A DNA stretch of 9,252 bases from an uncultured Eubacteriales bacterium. GTDB lineage: Bacteria; Bacillota_A; Clostridia; Christensenellales; Aristaeellaceae. The notes below the pieces were generated by a model that saw only the letters and a program-made list of their open reading frames with translations, ran no database searches and was not told the origin of the DNA. Of this stretch, positions 1 through 6,300 are shown one piece after another. The stretch covers positions 1-9,252 of the forward strand of contig CACXEB010000404.1 of NCBI GenBank assembly GCA_902766515.1. The letters run 5' to 3'. Numbering within the stretch: position 1 is the first letter of the stretch; the number at the start of each line of letters is the position of its first letter. Position numbers and translations under genes: made by a program.

Positions 1-447
1 CCCTTCACCATCCCCGCCCTCGACGACCGCGACTGGGGCGGCGGCTACCTGCATACCGGCCAGGACAACGAGATGTGGAGCTACGGCGAGACCCTGGAAG
101 CCATCATGAAGAAGCACTACGAGCTCCGCCGTTCCCTGAAGCCCTATATCGCGAAGCTGTACCGCGAGGCCCATGAGAACGGCAGCCCGCTGATGCGCGC
201 GATGTTCTACGAGTTCCCGGAGGACGCCCGCTGCTGGGACCTCTGCGACCAGTACATGTTCGGCGCGGATTACCTGGTCGCCCCGGTGACCGAGTCCGGC
301 GCGCGGAGCCGCAGGGTCTACCTGCCCGCCGGCTGCGAGTGGGAGGATATAAGGACCGGCGTCCGGTGCGCGGGTGGCTGTGAGATCACCGCGGACGCGC
401 CGCTGGACAGCATCCCCGTGTTCCGGCGCGTTGACCCGAACGCATGA
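1..447 (+). CDS. Glycoside hydrolase family 31 protein, C-terminal fragment (alpha-glucosidase/alpha-xylosidase type)
   Basis: This frame is open from the first base and ends at TGA 445-447, so only the last 148 residues are present and the start lies upstream. The fragment resembles the end of the GH31 (beta/alpha)8 barrel and the following beta-sandwich. Recognisable pieces are WSYGE near residue 26, the helix with HYELRRSLKPYIAKLY, then GSPLMRAMFYEFPED, DQYMFGADYLVAPVTE, VYLPAGCEWED and near the end APLDSIPVFRR. These correspond to the family pattern of a fixed-order 'PxMRPLF.EFP', 'DQYMFG..LLVAPV', 'VYLP.G.W' and 'IPVF.R'. GH31 enzymes release terminal alpha-linked sugars by a retaining mechanism; the catalytic acids lie upstream of the window, so substrate (alpha-glucoside or alpha-xyloside) cannot be decided. 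No signal can be seen. The stop overlaps the next start (ATGA), which suggests co-translation. The family call is firm; the specificity is open. Confidence 0.9.
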   Translation, partial: PFTIPALDDRDWGGGYLHTGQDNEMWSYGETLEAIMKKHYELRRSLKPYIAKLYREAHENGSPLMRAMFYEFPEDARCWDLCDQYMFGADYLVAPVTESGARSRRVYLPAGCEWEDIRTGVRCAGGCEITADAPLDSIPVFRRVDPNA

Positions 448-974
448 AAAAGGTTTTTGCCATCCTGACGGCGCTGCTGCTGCTGGGCATCTACTGCGTG
501 TACACCATCCTCGCCGTCCGGCCGACCGACAGCGCGGCGGTGGTGCTGACGGACACGGAGGAGCTGTCCTATGTCGGCGCGGCGGAGAGCGTGGACCTGA
601 ACCAGCTGTACCGGATGTTCGACCACGCCTTTCCCGTGCTGGACCGCACGGCATTCCTCGGGAAGATCGTCACCACCCGCTACGACGGCCGCAACGCGCG
701 GCTATTGACCCTGGACTACGGCGAGGTGACCCTGACCTGCATCCAGCCGGCCGGGGCCGCGCCCCTGCTGCACCGGCCCGGGCTGAACGTGATCAGCCTG
801 TGGTCCAACCAGCAGCGGCGGTACTCCGTGCTCTCCATGCCCGTGGTCTACGCGGAAAACGGCGGCGAACGGTGCCTGTATTTTTCCGACGAGTCCGCCG
901 CGTACTGCTTCTACGCGCCCGACATGCCCCTGCAGGATTTCCTGTCCACAGCGGGCAGCCTGAAATGGGTATAA
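444..974 (+). CDS. Small membrane-anchored protein of unknown function
   Basis: A 176-residue protein that I do not recognise. It begins with a short basic tip (MKK) followed by a hydrophobic stretch, residues 4-24 (VFAILTALLLLGIYCVYTILA). This is most likely an uncleaved signal anchor, with about 150 residues outside the membrane. The rest is a mixed alpha/beta-looking globular domain with cysteines at 99, 144 and 155 (plus 18 in the membrane segment). No catalytic or metal-binding motif is obvious. The start is chosen at the ATG that overlaps the GH31 stop as ATGA, so translation is probably coupled and both proteins may belong to one operon. The overlap and continuous codon use support a real gene. 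The +1 frame over the same region encodes only Arg/Pro-rich low-quality sequence. The last bases of the gene form the left arm of the 945-1002 inverted repeat. Function unknown. Confidence 0.75.
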   Translation: MKKVFAILTALLLLGIYCVYTILAVRPTDSAAVVLTDTEELSYVGAAESVDLNQLYRMFDHAFPVLDRTAFLGKIVTTRYDGRNARLLTLDYGEVTLTCIQPAGAAPLLHRPGLNVISLWSNQQRRYSVLSMPVVYAENGGERCLYFSDESAAYCFYAPDMPLQDFLSTAGSLKWV

Positions 975-1002
975 GCGCGTTATGTGGATATCCCGCTGTG
1001 GA
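945..1002. repeat. Perfect 11-bp inverted repeat across the end of the membrane-protein gene
   Basis: Arms TCCACAGCGGG (945-955) and CCCGCTGTGGA (992-1002) are perfect reverse complements separated by 36 bases. The left arm lies inside the coding end of the upstream gene and the right arm lies 18 bases past its stop. In RNA two G-U pairs could extend the base of the stem. No U-run follows (the next bases are TGATGGGGAAAAAA), so it is not a standard intrinsic terminator. Both arms contain the TCCACA/TGTGGA core shared with DnaA boxes. It may be a protein site, a 3'-end mRNA stem, or both. Confidence 0.6.
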
Positions 1003-1005
1003 TGA
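983..1005 (-). promoter_or_regulatory. Pair of DnaA-box-like sites
   Basis: On the minus strand, positions 991-983 read ATATCCACA and 1005-997 read TCATCCACA. Each differs by one base from the DnaA box TTATCCACA. They lie 14 bases apart in the same orientation, just before an AT-richer stretch and upstream of dnaN. In many Bacillota such boxes occur around dnaA and between dnaA and dnaN, where they serve initiation and autoregulation. Here dnaA is not adjacent, so the role is inferred only from sequence and from the neighbouring clamp gene. Confidence 0.45.
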
Positions 1006-1048
1006 TGGGGAAAAAATATGACGGTTTTTCGCGCCTGTGACAATTATC

Positions 1049-1077
1049 TTGCTAAATCATGAATTTTATGTCATAAT
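1049..1077 (+). promoter_or_regulatory. Predicted housekeeping promoter for dnaN
   Basis: A -35-like TTGCTA (1049-1054), a 17-base spacer and a -10-like CATAAT (1072-1077) match the sigma-70/SigA pattern at 4/6 and 5/6 positions. The -10 is preceded by TGT (1069-1071), an extended -10 element. The surrounding bases are AT-richer than the genes. The start point would be near 1084, leaving about 208 bases before the dnaN start codon. Confidence 0.55.
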
Positions 1078-1202
1078 GTCCGGGCATGAGCTTTGACCCT
1101 CCGGACCGACGGCATTTTATCCGCCTTTGTCCAGCATTCACCGGCTGCTTTTCCATAGCGCCGGAAAACTGTTTGTACCGCGCCAGGCAGGGGTTTTCAG
1201 AG

Positions 1203-1211
1203 TTATGCACA
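1203..1211 (+). promoter_or_regulatory. DnaA-box-like site in the dnaN leader
   Basis: TTATGCACA fits the relaxed DnaA box TTATNCACA exactly. It sits at the centre of a near-palindrome (1201-1214, AGTT...AACT). It lies downstream of the predicted promoter, where bound DnaA could act as a roadblock on dnaN transcription. A single 9-mer can arise by chance, so this is suggestive only. Confidence 0.4.
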
Positions 1212-1275
1212 ACTTCCCCATCCTCTATGGATGACGACTGAATAAATAAGAGTGCTACCATCCAACCGTTTGCGC

Positions 1276-1285
1276 GGAGAAAGGA
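1276..1285 (+). promoter_or_regulatory. Ribosome binding site fixing the GTG start of dnaN
   Basis: GGAG followed by AAAGGA lies 7 bases before GTG 1293. It supports this non-ATG start; the resulting N-terminus (MLQDFIVNTAEL) matches the first beta strand of beta clamps, and no in-frame ATG fits better. Confidence 0.7.
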
Positions 1286-1292
1286 ACGACCA

Positions 1293-2414
1293 GTGTTACA
1301 GGATTTTATCGTCAATACCGCCGAATTGAACCGCGGGCTCAGTCTGGTGACCCACGCGCTTGCCGCGCGCCCCGTGAAGCCGATCTATAACGGCGTCCTG
1401 ATCGAGGCCCGGGACCAGCAGCTGACGCTCACCGTATCGGACGGGGAGATGACGATCCGCACGTCCATCGACGCGAACATCAGCGTGCCGGGAAATACCG
1501 TGTTCCCCGCCCGCCTGCTGTCCGAGCTTGTCCGTCGGCAGAACGGGGAGACCGTCAGCTTCAGCGTCGAAGACAACAACATCGCCAAGATCACCAGCCT
1601 GGGCAGCAAAACGAACATGGTGGGCCTGAACGAGGACGACTATCCGGAGATCCGCGAGCTCAGCAACGCGCAGGAATTCCAGATCGAGGCGTCCCAGCTG
1701 CGTACCGTGCTCTCCCATGTGATGTTCGCGGTGTCCACGGATGAAAGCCGCAAGACGCTGACCGGCATCCTGATCGAGTTCTATCCCCATGAGACCCGCC
1801 TGGTGAGCATCGACGGCTTCCGCATGGCGCTGATGAACATTGGGACGGAAAACGACGTGCCGGCGGGCAAGGAATTCATGAGCATCATCGTCCCCGGCCG
1901 GGTGCTCAACGAGCTGAGCAAGATCCTGCCCGACGACGAGACGGCGGTGAGCATCAGCTTCAATGCGTCCCATGTGGTGATCAGCTTCGGCACGGTGCGG
2001 ATGTATACCACGCTGCTGCTGGGCGAATTCATCGACTACAAGCATATCCTGCCCACGACCGCGCAGACGGAGATCGACGTGGAGAAAGCGCCCTTCTATG
2101 ACGCGCTGGAGCGCTGCAGCCTGATCGCGCGCGAGGGCAAGAGCAACCTGATCACGATGGAGATCAGCGAGAACGGCATGACGATGAAGTCCCGCGCCGA
2201 GCGCGGCGACGTGAAGGAGGAGCTCGCTTTGCTGTTCCACGGACAGCCGCTCAAGATCTCCTTCAACTCGCAGTACCTGATGGACGTGATCAAGAACGTG
2301 GAAACGGACGAGATGCGGATGAGCTTCCAGACGAACGTGTCGCCCTGCATCATCCGCCCGAAGGAAGGCCAGCGCTTCACCTTCCTGGTGCTGCCTGTCC
2401 GGACGTTTGACTGA
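1293..2414 (+). CDS. dnaN: DNA polymerase III subunit beta (sliding clamp)
   Basis: The protein of 373 residues has the normal clamp length and three-domain layout, roughly 1-122, 128-247 and 252-373. It forms the ring-shaped homodimer that tethers DNA polymerase to DNA and recruits repair and replication partners. Recognisable family segments are LSLVTHALAARPVKPIYNGV (16-35), ESRKTLTGIL (151-160), VSIDGFRMA (171-179, usually DGHRLA), a FPDYxxVIP-like FIDYKHILP (246-254), FNSQYLMDVI (324-333) and the C-terminal strand LVLPVRTFD, which corresponds to the usual MPMRL-type end with a short extension. The His-to-Phe change and altered tail make it somewhat divergent. The start is GTG with a good ribosome site. 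Upstream is not dnaA, the usual partner, but a GH31 and a membrane protein. Downstream, 14 bases away, is a secreted RNase, probably in the same transcript. The family is certain; whether this is the main or a second clamp is not. Confidence 0.95.
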   Translation: MLQDFIVNTAELNRGLSLVTHALAARPVKPIYNGVLIEARDQQLTLTVSDGEMTIRTSIDANISVPGNTVFPARLLSELVRRQNGETVSFSVEDNNIAKITSLGSKTNMVGLNEDDYPEIRELSNAQEFQIEASQLRTVLSHVMFAVSTDESRKTLTGILIEFYPHETRLVSIDGFRMALMNIGTENDVPAGKEFMSIIVPGRVLNELSKILPDDETAVSISFNASHVVISFGTVRMYTTLLLGEFIDYKHILPTTAQTEIDVEKAPFYDALERCSLIAREGKSNLITMEISENGMTMKSRAERGDVKEELALLFHGQPLKISFNSQYLMDVIKNVETDEMRMSFQTNVSPCIIRPKEGQRFTFLVLPVRTFD

Positions 2415-2416
2415 CC

Positions 2417-2424
2417 GGGGAGAG
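2417..2424 (+). promoter_or_regulatory. Ribosome binding site of the secreted RNase
   Basis: A purine run, GGGGAGAG, fills the 14-base gap between the dnaN stop (2412-2414) and ATG 2429. The gap contains no room for a promoter or terminator, which implies co-transcription with dnaN. Confidence 0.7.
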
Positions 2425-2428
2425 AGCG

Positions 2429-3043
2429 ATGAAAAAGAATCATCACCAGACGATGCGGCGGCTCACCGCGCTGCTGCTGGCCCTGCTGCTGCTGACCGGG
2501 CTGGCGTCGACGGCGGAGGCGCTCGCGAAAAAGAAGAAGACAACGGGGCCGTCCGTCAAGACCACGGCGACCCCGCGGCCGACGAAGACGCCCAAGAACA
2601 AAAAGAACACCCCGGCCCCCACGGTCCAGGCCACGCCGGCGCCGACGGCGGATCCCGTGGCCGAAGCGGAGATCGTTGTCACGGAGGACGGCGAATATAC
2701 CGACAAGGACCATGTGGCGGCCTACCTGCGGGCGTTTCAGCACCTGCCGTCCAACTACATCACCAAGAACGAGGCGCGGGCCCTGGGCTGGGTGTCCAAT
2801 TACGGCAACCTGGGCCAGGTCGCGCCGGGCAAGAGCATCGGCGGCGACCGCTTCGGCAACTATGAGGGAAAGCTGCCGGACGCCTACGGCCGGCGGTGGT
2901 TTGAGTGCGATATCGATTTTGACGGCCGGTTCCGCAATGACAAGCGGATCCTCTATTCCAACGACGGTCTGATCTACTACACGGAAGACCACTACGAAAC
3001 GTTTACGGACATCACCGAGCCGGAGACCCGCGCGGGGCCGTAG
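2429..3043 (+). CDS. Secreted barnase-family ribonuclease (guanyl-specific, N1/T1 type)
   Basis: 204 residues. Residues 1-33 are a Sec signal peptide (basic start, Leu-rich core, likely cut after AEALA). Residues 34-76 form a Lys/Thr/Pro-rich linker, and residues 93-195 a barnase-like domain. It aligns over its full length with barnase: LPSNYITKNEARALGW (106-121), PGKSIGGDRFGN (133-144), EGKLP (146-150), GRRWFECDID (154-163), FRNDKRILYS (168-177) and DHYETF (187-192). Catalytic positions Glu73, Arg83, Arg87 and His102 of barnase correspond to E159, R169, R173 and H188; Lys27 corresponds to K113. The Arg59 position is Y145. Barnases cleave RNA after guanosine outside the cell, and many producers encode the inhibitor barstar next door; none is seen in 3044-3346. 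It follows dnaN by 14 bases, an unexpected partner. The family call is firm; activity is inferred from conserved residues. Confidence 0.92.
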   Translation: MKKNHHQTMRRLTALLLALLLLTGLASTAEALAKKKKTTGPSVKTTATPRPTKTPKNKKNTPAPTVQATPAPTADPVAEAEIVVTEDGEYTDKDHVAAYLRAFQHLPSNYITKNEARALGWVSNYGNLGQVAPGKSIGGDRFGNYEGKLPDAYGRRWFECDIDFDGRFRNDKRILYSNDGLIYYTEDHYETFTDITEPETRAGP

Positions 3044-3131
3044 GCCGGCACATCCGGCGGCGCTGTGGGCCGCCTGAACCAGGTGTTATATAAATTATTC
3101 ATTCTACAGAAAAATTTATTCAAAAAATTGG

Positions 3132-3164
3132 CGGAGGTGCCTGCAGACGGGCGGCTCCGTTTTT
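3132..3164 (+). terminator. Predicted intrinsic terminator of the dnaN-RNase unit
   Basis: CGGAG (3132-3136) pairs with CTCCG (3155-3159). The stem continues inward, after one mismatch, with TGCC (3138-3141) against GGCG (3150-3153, one G-U), leaving the loop TGCAGACG. TTTTT (3160-3164) follows directly and more T/A-rich sequence comes after. It lies about 90 bases past the RNase stop and before the adhesin promoter, where a terminator is expected. Confidence 0.6.
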
Positions 3165-3185
3165 GATATATTTTAAAAATAGGAT

Positions 3186-3212
3186 GAAAATCCGGATTTT
3201 TACAGGATTTTC
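3186..3212. promoter_or_regulatory. Operator-like palindrome upstream of the adhesin promoter
   Basis: AAAATCCGGATTTT (3187-3200) is a perfect 14-bp palindrome. In addition GAAAATCC (3186-3193) is perfectly repeated in inverse as GGATTTTC (3205-3212), so GGATTTT occurs twice directly, 11 bases apart. It lies some 33 bases upstream of the predicted -10, where an activator or repressor dimer could bind. No known regulator motif is recognised. Confidence 0.4.
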
Positions 3213-3244
3213 AACGATTTCTTATAGCGCCTGTCCTGTTTTTG

Positions 3245-3253
3245 TGGTATTAT
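3245..3253 (+). promoter_or_regulatory. Predicted extended -10 promoter of the adhesin gene
   Basis: TGGTATTAT combines the extended element TGn with a 5/6 -10 hexamer (TATTAT, 3248-3253). No good -35 hexamer is found at 16-18 bases upstream, which fits an extended -10 or activator-dependent promoter. The start point would be near 3260, giving a leader of about 87 bases. Confidence 0.45.
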
Positions 3254-3273
3254 AAGAATGGATGCGTAGAACT

Positions 3274-3326
3274 CTGCGTGATCTTTGGGATGTGACCGGA
3301 GAACATGGTATACACGCAGTCATCCC
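3274..3326 (+). promoter_or_regulatory. Potential pseudoknot in the adhesin mRNA leader
   Basis: CTGCGTG (3274-3280) is perfectly complementary to CACGCAG (3313-3319), and GGGATG (3287-3292) to CATCCC (3321-3326). The two pairings interleave, so they would form a pseudoknot or act as alternatives. The second stem can be lengthened by GATC (3280-3283) with GATC (3328-3331), ending just 3 bases before the GGAGG ribosome site at 3335. This arrangement could control access of ribosomes. It matches no riboswitch class I know. Confidence 0.35.
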
Positions 3327-3334
3327 GGATCTTC

Positions 3335-3339
3335 GGAGG
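3335..3339 (+). promoter_or_regulatory. Ribosome binding site of the adhesin gene
   Basis: GGAGG lies 7 bases before ATG 3347, an ideal spacing. The first codons after it encode a typical signal peptide, which fixes the start of this otherwise open-ended gene. Confidence 0.8.
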
Positions 3340-3346
3340 CGGACGG

Positions 3347-6300
3347 ATGAGAAGGAAACGTTTGTCAGCGGTATTATCAGCCATTCTGGCCGTGCTGGTG
3401 CTGTTTCAGTCGGTACCGGCGGGCGCGGAGGAGACGGAAGGCATTTCGTCCGGCTGGTTTGATCTTTTTTCAGGCGGGATCGGCACGGCGGATTGCCATA
3501 CCGTCCGCTTTATGGTGGATGGTGAGGAAGCATATACCTATTTCGTGGCGGACGGCGAAACGGTGACGGCGCTGCCGGACGCTCCGGAAATCGCCGGCCG
3601 GTCCTTTATCGGCTGGTATACGGAGCGCGCGCTGCTGACGGCGGCGACCCCGGTGGTGTCCGACCTGACCGTCTTTGCGAAGTATGCCCTGAGGGACGAA
3701 GCCCTGGAAGAAAAGAAGCAGAAGGCGAACTACATTTTCGACGACGCCGGCGCGTATGCCGCCGTCACGATCTTTGGCAACCACAAGAAAAACCAGGTAC
3801 CCGCCGCCCGCCGGAATGATAGCGTCGCGGGGGATGACGCGCGGACGGTGCTGGAAGCCTGGACGGTGGACGGTATCAAGAACAACACGGACCTGACCGC
3901 GGAAATCACCGTCACGGCCCTGTCGGTCCTGGACGGGGAGGAAACCCTGGCTGCCTGGACGGTTGAGGACGGTCTGCTCAGCGACCTGATCCAGGACGGT
4001 CTTTCCGCCGGCAGCCGGTGCTGCGCCGACCTGAGCATGAAGGGCGCGGACGGTGTCGCCCTGGTGAAGATGGCCGGTACGCCGGTGGAGCTGGCGGACG
4101 GCGCGGTCCTCCCGATCCATGAAGCGCTGTATCTGACGGGCAGCATGCCGGCCCATGGCATCGTGGAAGCCGTGGCGGCCGACGTCGCGATCGAAGGCCG
4201 GGAAGTGCTGGCCGCGTATGAAATCCGGATCTATGCCAACGCGCACCAGCAGAGCAGGGGCAGGACCTGGAAGCCGGCCGACGGGAAGGTGCAGGCGCAT
4301 CTTGATCCCGCAGCCGTTGGGTCACCTGCGCCGGACGTCTTCCGTTTCGCGGACGCGTCCGCCGCGCCTGAGCGGCTGGATACCGTGACGGATGAAAACG
4401 GATGGATCGTCTTCGATGTGGACGGCGCTTCCATCTACGCCGTGGCCCGCGAAGCCGGGAAGACCCTGAGCGCCGGCGGCGAGGGCTGGAAGGTCACGGT
4501 CACAGACCTGAGCGGGACCTGCATCCCCGACGGGACGGAGCTCCTTGTCGAGGAAGTGCCGGCGGACGCGTATCTGGCGGATACCGCCGCTGTCCTGGGC
4601 TGGTCTCCGGACGATACCGTGTACTATACGAAATATCTGAATATCCGTCTGACGCTGGACGGCGGGGAGATCACGCTTCCGTCGCCCGTGGAGGTGACCG
4701 TGGACCTGCCGGATGCGGGTGAAAGCGCGGACGCGCTGGAGGCGGTCCGTTTCACCGGTGAAAGCGCGCGGAAGCTCGACGGCGCTTCTGCCGCCGGCGG
4801 CACCGTGAGCTTTGCCGCGGACGCGTTCGGGACGTTCGGTTTCGGCGCCGCACTGCGCACCTGCCTCACCTGGACGAACGAAGCGGCCGCCTACAGCCTG
4901 CAGGCTTTCAGCGCCCTGCCTGATCCCGTCTGCGAGGCCGTGGAAATCGGTGCGGAAACAGGCCTGGAAGAGGGGCTGGAAGCGATCGCGGCCTACCGGG
5001 TCAGCAGCGGCGCCGAGGCGGACAGCCCGATGAAGCTGTGGGTCAAGATCAGCGCAGGCTGGGAGCTGAATAGCCGTGAAAGCGTCGCCGTGTACGGCAT
5101 GAGCGACGGCCAGGCCGGTAACCTGCTGGGAGAGACCGCAGCGGACAGCCTGGTCGTTCCGGTGGAGGACCGGGGCGGCTTCGTGCTGGCGCTGGACAGC
5201 GGATACCGGAGAAAGCATATCGAATCTGAAGGAATGACGCTGGACGGCATGATGCCCAAAGCCGCCGAAGCAGCGGCGGAGGACGTGACCGGACAGGCCG
5301 CCGAAGCGTACCCCGCGCTGGAAAACGGCGGGGACGAGCAGGTCCTGGCCGCCTGGCGGATCGACCTGACTGAGGGCGGGAAAATGTACCTGCCGGATGA
5401 AGCGCATCCGATCAGTATAGCCCTGGCGGCGACCCTGGCGGAGGGGATGGAAGCCCTGCGCCTGTGGCGGATCGACGAGACCGGTGTTCCGGCGGAAGAG
5501 ACGGCGTTTGAATTTGACGGCGAAGCGATCCGCTTTACCGCCGGGGCGCCCGCCGTTTACGCGGTGACCGGGGTGCTGGAAAAGACCGTGATCGCCTGCG
5601 AGGGCAGCCGGTACCGCGTGACCGTCGCCTACGGGCCCGGCGCGGGCGTGCCGGAGGGCGCCAGCCTTGAGTCGGCGGAGATCGACTACGAAGAGGATAC
5701 GGAGACATTCCTCCGGTACGCCGACATGGCGTCGGCAGCCCTCGGACGGAACGCGTTGGAGGGCTACCTGCGGCTGTTTGATCTCCGGATCGTGGACGAA
5801 GCGGGACAGAAGGTGGAACCGCTGACCCCCGTGACGGTGCGCATGGAGCTGACTGACCTGGACGAAGCGATCAGCCCGAACGTCATTCACTTCGCCGACG
5901 GCAGCGAAACGGGCGAAGTGCTGTCCGCCGTGCCGGGCGGAGACAGGAAAAGCGCCGGCTGCGTACTGACCTTTGCGACGGGAGGATTCTCGGTCTACGC
6001 CATCGTGGACGCCCCAGCGCCGATCATTGAAATATCGGTGACCAGCCTGGATATGCTGTCGGAGGGTGAAGCGTACAACCTGTCCTATAATGGTAATAAC
6101 TTTTCTACCTATACGGTGAACGCTAAAGGGGCTTTCGTTGAAACTACTTCCGAAAGCGAAGCAGCCTCCTGGTATTTTGAACCGGCGGACGACAGCGGGC
6201 AGAGGTTCTATATCTATACGCTTATCGACGACGTCCCTAATTATATCTACAATCCAACCCAAAATAATGTGAAACTCAGTACCACTACCAAGGCAACTTT

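Larger units (their letters stand above)
975..1292. other. Intergenic region upstream of dnaN
   Basis: This 318-base stretch has no credible gene. It holds the right arm of the 945-1002 inverted repeat, two near-consensus DnaA-like 9-mers (983-991 and 997-1005), an AT-richer part around 1011-1080 with an extended -10 promoter, and a third DnaA-like 9-mer (1203-1211). The dnaN ribosome binding site lies just before 1293. If the promoter call is right, transcription starts near 1084 and gives an unusually long leader of about 208 bases. The leader includes a small CCGGC/GCCGG stem (1141-1145 with 1160-1164). I see no known riboswitch class in it. Confidence 0.6.
3044..3346. other. Intergenic region between RNase and adhesin genes
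   Basis: A 303-base AT-rich gap in a GC-rich region. It contains a GC hairpin right after the RNase stop (GGCGGC 3056-3061 with GCCGCC 3069-3074, no U-run), a probable intrinsic terminator (3132-3164), a palindrome (3186-3212), an extended -10 promoter (3245-3253) and a structured leader (3274-3326). No barstar-like or other short gene with a credible start was found. An open frame starting at 3262 lacks a ribosome site and runs out of frame into the adhesin gene. Confidence 0.6.

Noticed and set aside
374..1021. Alternative + frame of 215 codons over the membrane-protein gene
   Set aside because: Its product is Arg/Pro/Ala-rich without structure, and it overlaps two better genes.
1296..2240. 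Minus-strand open frame opposite dnaN
   Set aside because: dnaN on the + strand is certain, and the antisense product is a His/Arg-rich shadow.
2407..2865. Alternative + frame over the RNase gene
   Set aside because: It conflicts with the clear barnase frame and reads as low-complexity Gly/Asp/Arg sequence.
3056..3074. GC hairpin after the RNase stop as a terminator
   Set aside because: The 6-bp stem is perfect but no T-run follows; the hairpin at 3132-3164 fits much better.
3261..3346. Known riboswitch (c-di-GMP type) in the adhesin leader
   Set aside because: c-di-GMP control would suit an adhesin, but I see none of the conserved core sequences of either c-di-GMP riboswitch class.
3262..3462. 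Possible 66-residue leader peptide before the adhesin
   Set aside because: It would start about at the predicted transcription start with no ribosome site, and it runs out of frame into the adhesin. Leaderless translation cannot be excluded but nothing supports it.
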